In this document: one piece after another, positions 63,129 through 64,000 of the stretch
How the letters are laid out: every line of letters starts with the position of its first letter
How positions within the stretch are numbered: the stretch's first letter is position 1
Assembly (NCBI RefSeq): GCF_001279775.1
Contig: NZ_LGDG01000134.1
Span: 62,001-126,000 of the forward strand
DNA from: Streptomyces sp. MMG1533
Lineage (GTDB): Bacteria; Actinomycetota; Actinomycetes; Streptomycetales; Streptomycetaceae
Direction of reading: 5' to 3'
DNA length: 64,000 bases
The notes under the pieces: model-generated
The model's database searches: none
What the model was told of the DNA's origin: nothing
The model's input: the letters and a program-made list of their open reading frames with translations, nothing else
Position numbers and translations under genes: made by a program

Positions 63129-63770
63129 TTAGAGTGTAATGTCAAGGTTTGGCCGCTTCGCCGCTCGGGTGTCGATCAAGTCCCACCCGCCGATCGGCTT
63201 GGGCACCGCGGCCGCCGCCACCTCCGCCCAGACCGTCTTGCCCACGGGATCGCGAGGCGTCGAGCCCCAGCGCACGGCCAGGAAGTCCACCAGGAGCAGG
63301 CCGCGGCCCGACTCGCCGTCGGGGTGTGAGGAGGGTGGGGCGGCGGGTGGCCGTTTCGCGGCGGCCGCGTCGGCCACCTCGATCCGGATCAGGCCCGATG
63401 CCTCGTCGAGGCAGAGCCGGAGGCGGAAGTCGTGCCCCGGTACGCGGCCGTGCTGTACGGCGTTCGCGGCGAGTTCGCCGACGACAAGGGCGACCGTGCA
63501 CGATGCATCCGACGCCGGCGGGTACCCCCACTCCTCCATGCGCCGCACTGCGAGGCGTCGGGCGAGCCGCGCACCTCGGGTCGACGAGGTGAACTGCGCT
63601 GTGAGTGTGGGGTGTTCGGTGGCCTCGCCGTCGAGCTCGACGGGTTCCGGCACAGGGGTTTCGGCGGTCCTTCGGGGTCCGTCGCCCGCGGTGGTCGTTC
63701 CTGTCTGCACAGCCTGTCCGTCCTTGCCGGTCGAGCCCTGGGACATCTCGCGACGTACACGAGTCGTCAC
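63129..63770 (-). CDS. RsbW-like ATP-binding protein (HATPase_c)
   Basis: A 213-aa protein. About 60 N-terminal residues are low-complexity. The GHKL domain has VALVVGELAANAVQHGRVPG (N box) and HPDGESGRGLLLVDFLAVRW (G boxes). Streptomyces hold many such anti-sigma-like kinases next to XRE/DUF397 genes. GTG at 63770; the ATG at 63746 is an alternative. Divergent from the XRE gene. Confidence 0.85.
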   Translation of the reverse strand: MTTRVRREMSQGSTGKDGQAVQTGTTTAGDGPRRTAETPVPEPVELDGEATEHPTLTAQFTSSTRGARLARRLAVRRMEEWGYPPASDASCTVALVVGELAANAVQHGRVPGHDFRLRLCLDEASGLIRIEVADAAAAKRPPAAPPSSHPDGESGRGLLLVDFLAVRWGSTPRDPVGKTVWAEVAAAAVPKPIGGWDLIDTRAAKRPNLDITL

Positions 63771-63800
63771 GTTCCGTACTCAAGAATCGTCAGGCGGCCC

Positions 63801-63854
63801 TACGCTCGGAAGGTGACTCAGCCTTACCTTTTGGTTCGTAAGGAACGGAAGTGA
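63801..63854 (+). promoter_or_regulatory. leaderless promoter and 13-codon upstream ORF
   Basis: TACGCT (63801-63806) ends 6 nt before a GTG at 63813 that opens MTQPYLLVRKERK, stopping at 63854, 4 nt before the XRE start. CCTTAC and GTAAGG (63822-63827, 63838-63843) form an inverted repeat inside it. Confidence 0.4.
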
Positions 63855-63858
63855 CGCC

Positions 63859-64000
63859 TTGGCCAACGGAATTGACCCCAATACGTCGATGGCGGCGCTG
63901 TTCGGCTCGCGGGTGCGCAGACTTCGTACGGCGGCCGGACTGACCCAAGCGGAACTCGGCGCGAAGACACATGTGGTGAGCACCCGGATCACACAGATCG
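63859..64000 (+). CDS. XRE-family regulator, N-terminal part (cut by window end)
   Basis: The first 47 codons of a helix-turn-helix protein. From a TTG at 63859 it reads LANGIDPNTSMAALFGSRV, then RRLRTAAGLTQAELGAKTHV and STRITQI. GGAACGGAAG lies 8 nt upstream. In streptomycetes such genes commonly continue into a Scr1-type domain, which lies outside the window. Confidence 0.85.
   Translation, partial: MANGIDPNTSMAALFGSRVRRLRTAAGLTQAELGAKTHVVSTRITQI

Overview
The window is chromosomal DNA from a Streptomyces-type actinomycete. The signs are very high GC, abundant GTG/TTG starts, start-codon overlaps between neighbours, and a block of actinobacterial developmental genes (bldG with its anti-sigma partner, crp, wblA). 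From general knowledge, the order topA - hppA - bldG - helicase - tad cluster - acsA - nhaA - marP - nth - crp - arsA pair - wblA - PBP matches the SCO3543-SCO3580 part of S. coelicolor. No alignment was run.

Layout. 1-10.1 kb: topA (5' end only), a small membrane protein, a frameshifted Ser/Thr kinase, a large methyltransferase, a lipoprotein, the proton-pumping pyrophosphatase HppA, and the bldG/anti-sigma pair, all on the minus strand. 10.2-18.2 kb: a MrfA-type helicase facing a compact tad pilus operon (ssd, tadA, tadB, tadC, Flp-like pilin, two TadE/TadG-like proteins). 18.6-28.7 kb: HAD hydrolase, a Fic-like protein, a CooC-like ATPase, a NodB-like lipoprotein, a SulP-carbonic anhydrase fusion, a sigma-factor relic and acsA. 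28.8-39.9 kb: nhaA, holin-like protein, alpha/beta hydrolase, marP, a CoA-Nudix enzyme, nth, crp, a nucleotidyltransferase, an MBL/Nudix pair, a minisatellite, and DUF4177/RidA. 40-48 kb: tandem ArsA-like ATPases, wblA, a bifunctional PBP, YqeY, a phosphoesterase, and a Pr6Pr membrane protein.

48.05-59.99 kb is an integrated AICE (actinomycete integrative and conjugative element) of the pSAM2/RepSA kind. It sits in a tRNA-Pro(CGG) gene and is bounded by a 47-bp direct repeat. It carries int, xis, rep, spread genes (one broken by a 7-bp duplication), an FtsK-like transfer ATPase, an SCO3933-type regulator, a GntR repressor and a Pif-like Nudix gene. Three copies of a 16-bp palindrome sit at the promoters flanking the GntR gene. 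Between the Nudix gene and attR lies AT-richer cargo: a PD-(D/E)xK-like DUF6602 protein flanked by 126-bp direct repeats, then a convergent DUF262-HEPN pair. This cargo is the best candidate for an undescribed, defence-like system.

60-64 kb returns to the chromosome: a TetR regulator, then an unusual locus of a processive GT2 glycosyltransferase, a 57-aa protein that is little more than an LPLTG sorting signal, and a class E sortase. The window ends with an anti-sigma-like ATPase divergent from an XRE regulator cut by the window edge.
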